This document shows positions 25,794-32,968 of a stretch of 64,000 nt of DNA, in pieces. The translations under genes were made by a program, and so were the position numbers. Below the pieces are notes generated by a model. That model was not told the DNA's origin. It did no database searches and saw only the letters and a list, made by a program, of their open reading frames with translations. The first letter of the stretch is position 1. Each line of letters opens with the position of its first letter. This stretch comes from Runella defluvii (GTDB taxonomy: Bacteria > Bacteroidota > Bacteroidia > Cytophagales > Spirosomataceae), in the NCBI RefSeq assembly GCF_014195535.1, contig NZ_JACIBY010000025.1, forward strand, positions 1 to 64,000. The letters are read 5' to 3'.

Positions 25794-25830
25794 TGTCCGT
25801 TTTCGGACAAGCATTGTACGGCGGTGGACA
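25794..25830. promoter_or_regulatory. Tandem palindrome, probable shared enhancer (site C)
   Basis: TGTCCG-TTTT-CGGACA (25794-25809, perfect) and TGTACG-GCGG-TGGACA (25815-25830) start 21 bases apart, with the same layout as 12056-12092. The pair lies at equal distance (53-54 bases) from the two divergent TGGCAC elements, as expected for one enhancer serving both promoters. Confidence 0.8.
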
Positions 25831-25883
25831 GGATTAAAAAGTACGTATTTTCTTACTGATTGATTATGAGGGATTTTGTAACT

Positions 25884-25898
25884 TGGCACTCTTATTGG
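25884..25898 (+). promoter_or_regulatory. Sigma-54 promoter of the two-component operon
   Basis: TGGCAC-TCTTA-TTGG on the plus strand has the same form, including the TTGG variant, as the divergent promoter. It ends 55 bases before the response regulator start codon. This implies that the regulator activates its own operon. Confidence 0.75.
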
Positions 25899-25953
25899 GT
25901 AAACTCCGTTAGAGTTTAAAATCCTCTGTAAACAACAATCGTATAAATAGCCC

Positions 25954-27330
25954 ATGCTTTCAGCCAAAATCCTCATTGTTGACGACGACGTAGATGTGCT
26001 TAGTGCTGCTAAACTGATGCTCAAACGCCATTTTAGCCAAATTGATATTGAAAAAAATCCGCAACGAATTCCTTTTTTGGTCACCAACGGCGACTATGAC
26101 GCGATTTTGCTGGACATGAACTTCACCCGCGACGTTATCAGTGGTAAAGAAGGATTTGATTGGCTCGACCGTATTTTAGACATTGACCCGCTGGCCGTAG
26201 TAGTTCTTTTTACGGCTTTCGGAAACGTAGAAATGGCCGTTCGTGCGATGAAATCGGGGGCGATGGATTTTGTTTTAAAGCCTTGGGAAAACGACAAATT
26301 GCTCGCTACCCTGCAAGCGGCGGTCCAAAAACGGGCAGAAAATAAAGCACATGCCAATGTGCAACCTACCTCCGCCACGCCTACCGCTCCGCCCAAAACC
26401 GTCAACAAACCAACACAGTCCACTTTCTTGGCGACCAGCCCAATCATGCAGCAGCTGTATGCTACCGTTGAGCGCGTCGCTTCTACCGATGCAACTGTAT
26501 TGATTTTGGGAGAAAATGGAACGGGAAAAAGTGATTTGGCCCAGCTTCTTCACCAAAAATCAAACCGTACCGAAAAGCCATTCGTCACCGTCGATTTGGG
26601 AGCTATTCCCGAAAGCTTATTTGAAAGTGAGCTATTTGGAAGTGTCAAAGGGGCGTTTACGGACGCCAAAGAAGACCGCGCAGGGCGATTTGAAGAAGCC
26701 CACGGCGGAACGTTGTTTTTGGACGAAATCGGAAATTTATCGCTTCCCATGCAAGCCAAATTGCTTTCGGTCTTGCAAAGCCGCCTCGTGACGCGCGTCG
26801 GGTCTAACAAGCCCAAGCAAATCGACGTCCGCGTGATTTGTGCCACCAATCAGCCGCTTGCCCAAATGGTAGCCGAGCGCACTTTCCGTCAAGATTTACT
26901 GTACCGTATCAATACCATCGAGCTTCGCCTTCCTCCGCTTCGCGAGCGCCCCGAAGACATTGTTCCGTTGGCCGAATTGTTCTTAAAACAATACCGTCAT
27001 CAGTACAAACGAGTGGTGACCACGTTCAGTGCGGCACTCGTCAAACAGCTCCAACGCTACAATTGGCCTGGAAATGTGCGCGAATTGCGAAGTGCAGTAG
27101 AGCGGGCCATTATTTTGACCCAAAACTCTACCCTCCAGCCCGAAGATTTCTTCCAAAATGCCTTTACCGAAGCGTCGCAGTTCAATGAAACGTTTCAGTT
27201 GGAAGAAATGGAAAAACAACTGATTGTGAAGGCCATGAAGAAATACAACGGCAATATCACAGAAGTAGCGCGCGAATTGGGTCTTTCACGGCAAGCGTTG
27301 TATCGGCGCATGGAAAAATACGGACTATGA
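25954..27330 (+). CDS. NtrC-class sigma-54-dependent response regulator
   Basis: 458 residues. The receiver domain (1-125) has the acidic pocket D10-D12, phospho-acceptor D54 (AILLDMNF), T87 and K109. A Pro/Thr-rich linker (about 135-155) leads to the AAA+ domain with Walker A GENGTGKS (186-193), the sigma-54 contact loop GAFTDA (233-238) and Walker B TLFLDEIG. It ends with a Fis-type HTH (about 430-456, ITEVARELGLSRQALYRRM). The contact loop reads GAFTDA rather than GAFTGA, a variant I know from active family members. The gene overlaps the kinase by 4 bases. The palindrome pairs nearby are its likely binding sites, which would make it activator of the exporter units and of itself. Confidence 0.97.
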   Translation: MLSAKILIVDDDVDVLSAAKLMLKRHFSQIDIEKNPQRIPFLVTNGDYDAILLDMNFTRDVISGKEGFDWLDRILDIDPLAVVVLFTAFGNVEMAVRAMKSGAMDFVLKPWENDKLLATLQAAVQKRAENKAHANVQPTSATPTAPPKTVNKPTQSTFLATSPIMQQLYATVERVASTDATVLILGENGTGKSDLAQLLHQKSNRTEKPFVTVDLGAIPESLFESELFGSVKGAFTDAKEDRAGRFEEAHGGTLFLDEIGNLSLPMQAKLLSVLQSRLVTRVGSNKPKQIDVRVICATNQPLAQMVAERTFRQDLLYRINTIELRLPPLRERPEDIVPLAELFLKQYRHQYKRVVTTFSAALVKQLQRYNWPGNVRELRSAVERAIILTQNSTLQPEDFFQNAFTEASQFNETFQLEEMEKQLIVKAMKKYNGNITEVARELGLSRQALYRRMEKYGL

Positions 27331-28655
27331 GACATTTCTCAATTGGTATTCTTTGGCGCATCGTCCTACTGGTATTTTTTGTAGGATTGGCCGTGTATTT
27401 TGGCAACAAAGAACAGTGGACAGCCGTATCGCTGCTCGGGATATTGGGCGCTGCCGCCATGTTTAACTTGTACCATTATGTCACAAACATCAACCGAAAA
27501 CTTTCCCGCTTTTTTGAATCGGTTCGTTACTCTGATTTTGCGGTTAAGTTTCGTTCAGACGACAAAATGGGGGATAGTTTTCGCGAAATTAATCAACAGT
27601 TCAACGAAGTACTGGAAGCCTTCCGCATCGCTCGGGCCGAAAAAGAAGCCAATTTGCAGTACCTCAACACCATCGTTCAGCAAATCAATACGGGTTTGAT
27701 AAGTTTTGGCAGCGACGGCCGCGTCGAACTGGTCAACAGCGCTGCGTTAAAAATGCTAAGTATTTATCGTCTTCGCCAGCTTGAAGATTTACAAGAACCT
27801 CATCCTCAACTTTTTTCGCTTATAGCAAACATCAAAACGGGGGTAAAACAACTTTACGAAACCCCCGACGACGAGTCGCTTTCGGTACAAGCAACGCAAA
27901 TTCAGCTACGGGGCAAAGTCCTTAGGATTGTGGTTCTTCAAAACATTCAGTCCGAACTCCAACAGAAAGAAGTGGAGGCTTGGCAAAACCTGACGCGCGT
28001 GCTTCGACACGAAATTATGAATTCGTTGGCGCCGATTTTGTCGTTGGTTGGCACCATGAAAGAGATTGTCCAGCTAGACATACAACCAGAAATCCCTGAC
28101 AACGAAGGACTTCAAGATTTGACCGAAGCCCTTCAAACCATTGAAAAGCGCAGTACTGGGATTATTCAGTTTGTGAATGCGTACCGCGACTTTACGGCGC
28201 TGCCCAAGCCTACTTTTGCCGAAATTTCGGTCAAAGAGCTTCTTCAGCGGGTGGTTCAGTTGTTCCAAAAAAGTTTGCAGGAATCGTCGGTGCAATTAAA
28301 CGTGAGCGTCGTTCCCGACACCCTTCTTCTCAATGCCGATGCTGATCAGATTGAGCAAGTGATCATCAACCTCATTAAAAACGCCATCGAGGCTTTGCAG
28401 GGAAACCCTGAGCCCCTGATTACCGTCAAAGCCCATTCGGACATCAACCAACGAACCTATATCGAAGTTGCTGATAACGGTTCGGGTATCGAGCCTGAGG
28501 CATTGGAGCGTATTTTCATTCCGTTTTATACCACAAAAAAAACAGGCTCAGGGATTGGTCTGAGCCTATCAAGGCAAATTTTACAGCAACATGGCGGCTC
28601 ACTTACGGCTACCTCAGAAGTTGGTGAAGGCACCACGTTCGTCATGGCGCTGTAA
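27327..28655 (+). CDS. NtrB/NtrY-like sensor histidine kinase
   Basis: 442 residues. Two membrane segments (about 9-25 and 33-50) are joined by a very short loop, so there is hardly any periplasmic sensor and the signal is probably membrane-borne or cytoplasmic. A HAMP-like linker (50-105) and a PAS-like region (about 110-205) follow. The H-box is VLRHEIMNSLAP with H228, then N-box NLIKNAIEAL, G1 DNGSGI (383-388), an F-box near FIPFYTTK and G2 GSGIGLSLS. It is co-translated with the response regulator and is its evident partner. The stimulus is unknown; stress in the cell envelope would fit the exporter targets, but this is inference. Confidence 0.96.
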   Translation: MRHFSIGILWRIVLLVFFVGLAVYFGNKEQWTAVSLLGILGAAAMFNLYHYVTNINRKLSRFFESVRYSDFAVKFRSDDKMGDSFREINQQFNEVLEAFRIARAEKEANLQYLNTIVQQINTGLISFGSDGRVELVNSAALKMLSIYRLRQLEDLQEPHPQLFSLIANIKTGVKQLYETPDDESLSVQATQIQLRGKVLRIVVLQNIQSELQQKEVEAWQNLTRVLRHEIMNSLAPILSLVGTMKEIVQLDIQPEIPDNEGLQDLTEALQTIEKRSTGIIQFVNAYRDFTALPKPTFAEISVKELLQRVVQLFQKSLQESSVQLNVSVVPDTLLLNADADQIEQVIINLIKNAIEALQGNPEPLITVKAHSDINQRTYIEVADNGSGIEPEALERIFIPFYTTKKTGSGIGLSLSRQILQQHGGSLTATSEVGEGTTFVMAL

Positions 28656-28676
28656 GAGGCTTTTACCAGGCAATCA

Positions 28677-28871
28677 TTATTTTTTTACTTTTAGATTCTC
28701 AACAAAAGCTTCTGAAACACCCACAATTTGGGCAATTTTAGAGCTACTAAAATCAGTATTTCTCAAGAGGTTTCTCACAACCTCTTGTTGAGCTACTTCT
28801 TCTCCTTTTTTGATTCCTCTCATATAAAGAGGGTCTTTTTCTTCTTTGAAAAACTCTGATACAGTTAGCAT
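28677..28871 (-). CDS. Small protein resembling the C-terminal tail of Rpn/PD-(D/E)XK transposase-like proteins
   Basis: 64 residues: a short lead (MLTVSEFFKEEKDPLY), a charged stretch (RGIKKGEEVAQQEVV) and an HTH-like end (FSSSKIAQIVGVSEAFVENL). This is how the tails of Rpn-family recombination-promoting nuclease and related proteins look in Bacteroidota, where the nuclease domain precedes it. Here no nuclease domain is present, so the gene is either a remnant or a free-standing small ORF. It faces the kinase gene convergently. Confidence 0.5.
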   Translation of the reverse strand: MLTVSEFFKEEKDPLYMRGIKKGEEVAQQEVVRNLLRNTDFSSSKIAQIVGVSEAFVENLKVKK

Positions 28872-28904
28872 AATAAGTTTACTGATTCATTGTTGTAATT
28901 AGGG

Positions 28905-30116
28905 CTATCCAAACAACCGTACAGGCTCAAACGCTTGGCCGAGCACCAAACGAGAATCCGCTTTGAGCCAGTCGTCGAGCAGGGTTGAATATATTTGACG
29001 AAAGTCTATTTTGTATTTTAAATCTCCGTTGTCCAAATCTGTCAAATCAGGCGCTTCCGACAGTACAGGCTTCGTGCGGTGTGGCCCGCCAATGACAAAT
29101 ACGTTGTTGGCCGTACCGTGGTCGGTACCGTTGGAAGCATTTTGTTTGACGCGACGCCCAAACTCACTGAACGTCATAATCATCACATCGTCGAGGCGGT
29201 TAGTTGACTTTAGGTCTTCCACAAATACACCCACCGCTTCGGCGTACTGACGCAACAGGCGGTCTTGTTGGTCGTTTTGACGAATGTGCGTATCAAAACC
29301 CGACAGCGATACGTAATACACTCGCGTGCTTACGCCCGAGGTAATCAGTTCCGCAATGGTTTTGAGGCTTTTTCCCAACTCCGTTGTTGGATACAGCTTA
29401 TTCGATTTATGGATTTGGGCTTTGTTGTACACATACTCGGCCGACGACACGGTTTCTGCCAAGGTTTTGTACAAATACGCCACATTTTCGTGGTCGTCGG
29501 CAGGGGTTAGTTTTGAATTAGCTTTTACAAAACCGTTTTGGGTTTGGGAAAATAGCTTTTCAGGATTTTGAAGTGCTAATCCATTCAAATTTTTTCCTTT
29601 CAACGCCAAACTCAACGTATCGTCGATTTCGAGGGCTTGGTGCGGAGCGGTTTTGGCACTTTGACCCGCACATTGTGCATCTAAATAACGCCCAATCCAG
29701 CCCGTTGACAAATACTCGCTGGCGCTGCTTCCCGTTTGCCAAATATCCATCGAGCGAAAATGCGAGCGGTCAGGGTTGGGGTAGCCTACATTGTTGATAA
29801 TCGATACCAACCCGTTGTCGTACAATTCTTTGATTTTTTCAAGGGCGGGATTCAGGCCAATGTCATCGTTTAGGCGCAGTACATTCGTTGATTTTATGGC
29901 GATAGACGGCCGTTCACGGTAATAAATATCATTCCTAAACGGCACCACTGTATTGAGTCCATCATTTCCTCCTGACAATTGGATAATGACAACCACTTTT
30001 TCGTTGAGCGTAGAAGGTGCGGAATACTGCGTTTCGTAGGCTTTCAAAAACTGAGGAACTAATAACGAGCCTGCGGTCGTAAAAGTCGTATTTCTTAAAA
30101 ATTCACGGCGTTTCAT
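28905..30116 (-). CDS. DUF1501 family secreted protein
   Basis: 403 residues. The N-terminus MKRREFLRNTTFTTAGSLLVP looks like a Tat signal, with RREFLR close to the twin-arginine motif. The body has the DUF1501 hallmarks: QLSGGNDGLNTVVP (about 47-60), PDRSHFRSMDIWQTG (about 113-128), the SGFDTH segment and MTFSEFGRRVKQNASNGTDHGTA near residues 310-335. These resemble metal-site motifs of the alkaline-phosphatase/sulfatase fold. Its partner DUF1800 gene ends 27 bases upstream; the two are regularly found together in Bacteroidota and other phyla. The biochemical role is not established. Confidence 0.95.
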   Translation of the reverse strand: MKRREFLRNTTFTTAGSLLVPQFLKAYETQYSAPSTLNEKVVVIIQLSGGNDGLNTVVPFRNDIYYRERPSIAIKSTNVLRLNDDIGLNPALEKIKELYDNGLVSIINNVGYPNPDRSHFRSMDIWQTGSSASEYLSTGWIGRYLDAQCAGQSAKTAPHQALEIDDTLSLALKGKNLNGLALQNPEKLFSQTQNGFVKANSKLTPADDHENVAYLYKTLAETVSSAEYVYNKAQIHKSNKLYPTTELGKSLKTIAELITSGVSTRVYYVSLSGFDTHIRQNDQQDRLLRQYAEAVGVFVEDLKSTNRLDDVMIMTFSEFGRRVKQNASNGTDHGTANNVFVIGGPHRTKPVLSEAPDLTDLDNGDLKYKIDFRQIYSTLLDDWLKADSRLVLGQAFEPVRLFG

Positions 30117-30143
30117 GGTGCTAGTGGTAGTTAGATAGTGTGT

Positions 30144-31580
30144 TTAACATACTTGATACTCAGGAATTGACATCAACGCCACCGTCAATTGTTTGACACG
30201 CTCAACTCGGCTTGGGGCGCTCCCTTGTTTATCAATTTGTTTTAATAAAGAGCTGTTAATAGGTACTTGTATCAAATGTGATGCCAGCGCTTCGGTAAGT
30301 TCTTGTTCAGAAAAAGAATCAAAAAAGGAGGAAAACTTTTCCCAATTCATCGTTACCTCAAATTTACTTTTCCGCTTCACCGTTTCTTCGTTCGCATCCC
30401 CGCTTTCTTTTACGCTTGCCGCCAGCATTTCGTTGCGAAAGAGTACTTTCGGCAGTTGCATTCGTGTCAACAAACTTGAGCTATCAATCCAGGCCGTTCC
30501 CGATGGCCAACCCGCCACATTGGGGGGATTGAACAACGTTTGTCCCAAGAGTTTTTGAGCATACAAAACGGGCGTTTTATCCACAAAATCCATCTGAAGC
30601 GTCCGCTGCATTCCCGCTAGTAATTCTACGGGCGACTTGATTTGCGCCCCAATATTGGCAGGGTCGTAAAACCAGTCCTGTGTAAATACATACTCCATGA
30701 CCTCCAAAATGTCACCATCCGTGCGTAAAAAGCGATTTGTCAATGCCTCAACGTGTTCGGGATTCACTTTTTGATTCACAAAATAGCGGTACAGTTTCGT
30801 AGAAATAAACTGAGCCGTTTTGGGGTTGGACAGTAGCATATACACTACGTCTTCTCCCGTGAAGTTGCCCGTTTTACCCAATATCGTTTTGGAACCTTCA
30901 TCGTGAAATAGTGGTCGAAATACAAACTCGCCTGAGCCATTGAATCCCCAACCCGTAAACGCCCTTGCGGCTTCTTTTACGTCGGTTTCGGTATAATTTC
31001 CACGCCCAAGCGTAAACAATTCCATCACTTCACGGGCAAAATTTTCGTTGGGGCTTTTTTTACGATTTTGTTGGTTATTCAAAAATTGGAGCATAGCCGC
31101 ATCTTTGGAAATAGCCATCAGCAAATCGCCAAATTTGCCAAGGGCATGGCGGCGCAACGTATTGTTTTGCTGCTGAACAAACAATGCCATTCTGCTACGG
31201 CAAGCGAAGTGGTTGTGCCAAAAGAAGGTCATTTTTTCCCGAAAAGCCCCCGTTCCTTGCCCCATCCGAGCCACCCACGCATCGTTTAAATTTCCAATGC
31301 TTTCTCGACGCTCTTCGGCTACAGCCTTCAACTTGTCTTTGATTCCGTCAAGTTCTTGGGTCGGACTGGCTTTCATGTCCCGTTTTTCATTCCGCAACGA
31401 AAAATAGGGCATTGGCTCAACGACATTGAAATCGTGAACCTCTTTGCTATCTCGAATAAAATCCTTGATTACCCGATGTTTCGGTGCCGAGAGCGCTACT
31501 TTTACCTCATCAGGAGAAGCCCCAAATCCTGCCCTCCAAAAAAAATGCTGAAGCTGACGCTGGTGTGAATTTGCTTCCAT
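30144..31580 (-). CDS. DUF1800 family protein
   Basis: 478 residues. It begins QRQLQHFFWRAGFGAS and carries the family blocks FWHNHFACRS, ENFAREVMELFTLGRGNYTE (about 180-200), AARAFTGWGF, FHDEGSKTILG and the late PPNVAGWPSG.AWI. No clear signal peptide is visible, although partners in this pair are usually secreted. It is first in a two-gene operon with the DUF1501 gene. The function is unknown; pairing with DUF1501 is the strongest clue. Confidence 0.94.
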   Translation of the reverse strand: MEANSHQRQLQHFFWRAGFGASPDEVKVALSAPKHRVIKDFIRDSKEVHDFNVVEPMPYFSLRNEKRDMKASPTQELDGIKDKLKAVAEERRESIGNLNDAWVARMGQGTGAFREKMTFFWHNHFACRSRMALFVQQQNNTLRRHALGKFGDLLMAISKDAAMLQFLNNQQNRKKSPNENFAREVMELFTLGRGNYTETDVKEAARAFTGWGFNGSGEFVFRPLFHDEGSKTILGKTGNFTGEDVVYMLLSNPKTAQFISTKLYRYFVNQKVNPEHVEALTNRFLRTDGDILEVMEYVFTQDWFYDPANIGAQIKSPVELLAGMQRTLQMDFVDKTPVLYAQKLLGQTLFNPPNVAGWPSGTAWIDSSSLLTRMQLPKVLFRNEMLAASVKESGDANEETVKRKSKFEVTMNWEKFSSFFDSFSEQELTEALASHLIQVPINSSLLKQIDKQGSAPSRVERVKQLTVALMSIPEYQVC

Positions 31581-31659
31581 AGTGTTTCCTTGAACTGTTT
31601 TTTTCTTAGAATCACTCGGAGGGAATAGGTTTAATGAACTAGCGTTATTTTAAAAACAT

Positions 31660-31702
31660 AACCTTGTAAATTGTAATATTAAATATTACAATTTACAAGG
31701 TT
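31660..31702. repeat. Perfect 43-base palindrome upstream of the AAA ATPase gene
   Basis: A 21-base arm (31660-31680, AACCTTGTAAATTGTAATATT) is exactly repeated in inverse at 31682-31702 around a single A. It ends 18 bases before the ATPase start codon. The arm contains nested TGTAAATTGTAATATTACA-like symmetry, so it could be an operator or a transcript hairpin that hides the start. Confidence 0.85.
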
Positions 31703-31720
31703 AAATCATATATTTGCTTT

Positions 31721-32890
31721 ATGATAGAAAGACATATTCAAATTCGATTGCTAGAAGATTTTAGCTTTTATCCTGCTTTAGCCATTGTAGGTCCAAGGCA
31801 AGTAGGAAAGACAACCCTCGCACGTCACTTACAGACATTATTAGGACGTCCTACCATATTTTTAGATTTGCAGGAGCCTCAAACTCAAAAGATTTTTGAA
31901 GAAGATGACATCACCTTTTTAAAAGCACACAGCGATAAAACAATTATTATCGATGAAGTTCAATTGCGGCCCCAACTTTTTTCAATATTACGCCCATTAA
32001 TTGATCAAGACAGGCGGCCAGGCAGATTTATTCTTCTTGGTTCATCTTCTCCCACTTTGATGCGCCACTCAGTGGAGTCTTTAGCTGGGCGTATTCATTA
32101 TACAGAACTTACACCATTCTCCTTACTTGAAGCGCAATCAATTGCGACCCAACTTGAGCATTGGGTATTTGGAGGGTTTCCAGAAGCATTAAAAGCAAAA
32201 GGGACACGTTTCGCACAGCAGTGGCTGGGAAATTATATTCGCGATTTTGTTTATCGTGATTTGAGAGCACTAGGGTACGATTTAAGTGTAGAGGGAATTA
32301 GTCGCTTACTATTGATGCTCTCAAGCATTCAAAGTCAGCTACTTAATATTAGCGACTTATCAAGGTCTCTTAACATAGCCCGCCCTACTTTAATGCGTCA
32401 CATTGAAATTTTAGAAGAAGCTTTTTTAGTTATTCGTTTACAACCTTACAGTGTCAACATTTCCAAAAGGTTAGTGAAATCACCTAAAATTTATATACGA
32501 GATACGGGTATATTACATACGCTACTCGAAATAAAAAGTTACAATCATTTACTTACTCACATTAGCTTAGGTGCTTCTTGGGAAGGGTATGTAATCGAGC
32601 AAATTAAACGTTCTGCCGTCCCGGAATGGAAATTTTTCTTCTACCGTACCCAATCTGGAGCAGAAGCTGACTTATTTGCCATTTCTCCTACTGGTGCAAA
32701 AATTTGCATTGAAATTAAACATGCACTCGCTCCTTCTATCAGCAGAGGGTTTCACGAAAGTATTAAGGACTTGTTACCAGATAATGCCTATGTGATAATT
32801 CCAGAAGGGCGCCAATACACGAACAAAGACGGTATAACTGTCCTGCCATTGCTTAATTTCCTGAATGATATTTTGCCTACATTTCAATAA
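31721..32890 (+). CDS. AAA+ ATPase with C-terminal DUF4143 domain
   Basis: 389 residues of the archaeal-type ATPase/DUF4143 family. Walker A is GPRQVGKT (24-31), Walker B TIIIDEV (74-80) and sensor LLGSSSP (105-111). A winged-helix region (about 195-245, ISDLSRSLNIARPTLMRHI) precedes the DUF4143 part. The latter has a PD-(D/E)XK-like core, SGAEADLFAIS then ICIEIKHA. The family's cellular job is unsettled, with links to mobile DNA and toxin-like activity proposed. The gene stands alone with lower GC than its neighbours, a palindrome in front and a terminator behind, which fits acquisition by transfer. Confidence 0.93.
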   Translation: MIERHIQIRLLEDFSFYPALAIVGPRQVGKTTLARHLQTLLGRPTIFLDLQEPQTQKIFEEDDITFLKAHSDKTIIIDEVQLRPQLFSILRPLIDQDRRPGRFILLGSSSPTLMRHSVESLAGRIHYTELTPFSLLEAQSIATQLEHWVFGGFPEALKAKGTRFAQQWLGNYIRDFVYRDLRALGYDLSVEGISRLLLMLSSIQSQLLNISDLSRSLNIARPTLMRHIEILEEAFLVIRLQPYSVNISKRLVKSPKIYIRDTGILHTLLEIKSYNHLLTHISLGASWEGYVIEQIKRSAVPEWKFFFYRTQSGAEADLFAISPTGAKICIEIKHALAPSISRGFHESIKDLLPDNAYVIIPEGRQYTNKDGITVLPLLNFLNDILPTFQ

Positions 32891-32911
32891 TTCAATTCTT
32901 CCAGTAAAATA

Positions 32912-32948
32912 AAAAATCCCCTGCTAGACTTGCTAACAGGGGATTTTT
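32912..32948. terminator. Bidirectional terminator between convergent genes
   Basis: A 12-base stem AAAAATCCCCTG (32912-32923) with its complement at 32937-32948 and a 13-base loop. The A/T arms give T runs in both directions, serving the ATPase gene and the symporter gene. Confidence 0.88.
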
Positions 32949-32968
32949 AGAAAAAACGAACTATTGAC

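Larger units (their letters stand above)
25569..25953. other. Divergent regulatory region between adaptor operon and two-component genes
   Basis: The 385 bases hold two outward-facing sigma-54 promoters with a single palindrome pair midway between them (see the separate entries). The part nearest the adaptor gene (25569-25720) is an untranslated leader in which I see no clear structure. Small ORFs here overlap these elements and are not supported. Confidence 0.75.

Noticed and set aside
28546-28569. AGGCTCAGG/CCTGAGCCT-like hairpin near the end of the kinase gene as a terminator
   Set aside because: It lies inside the coding sequence over the conserved GSGIGLSLS motif, so it is better explained by codon content.
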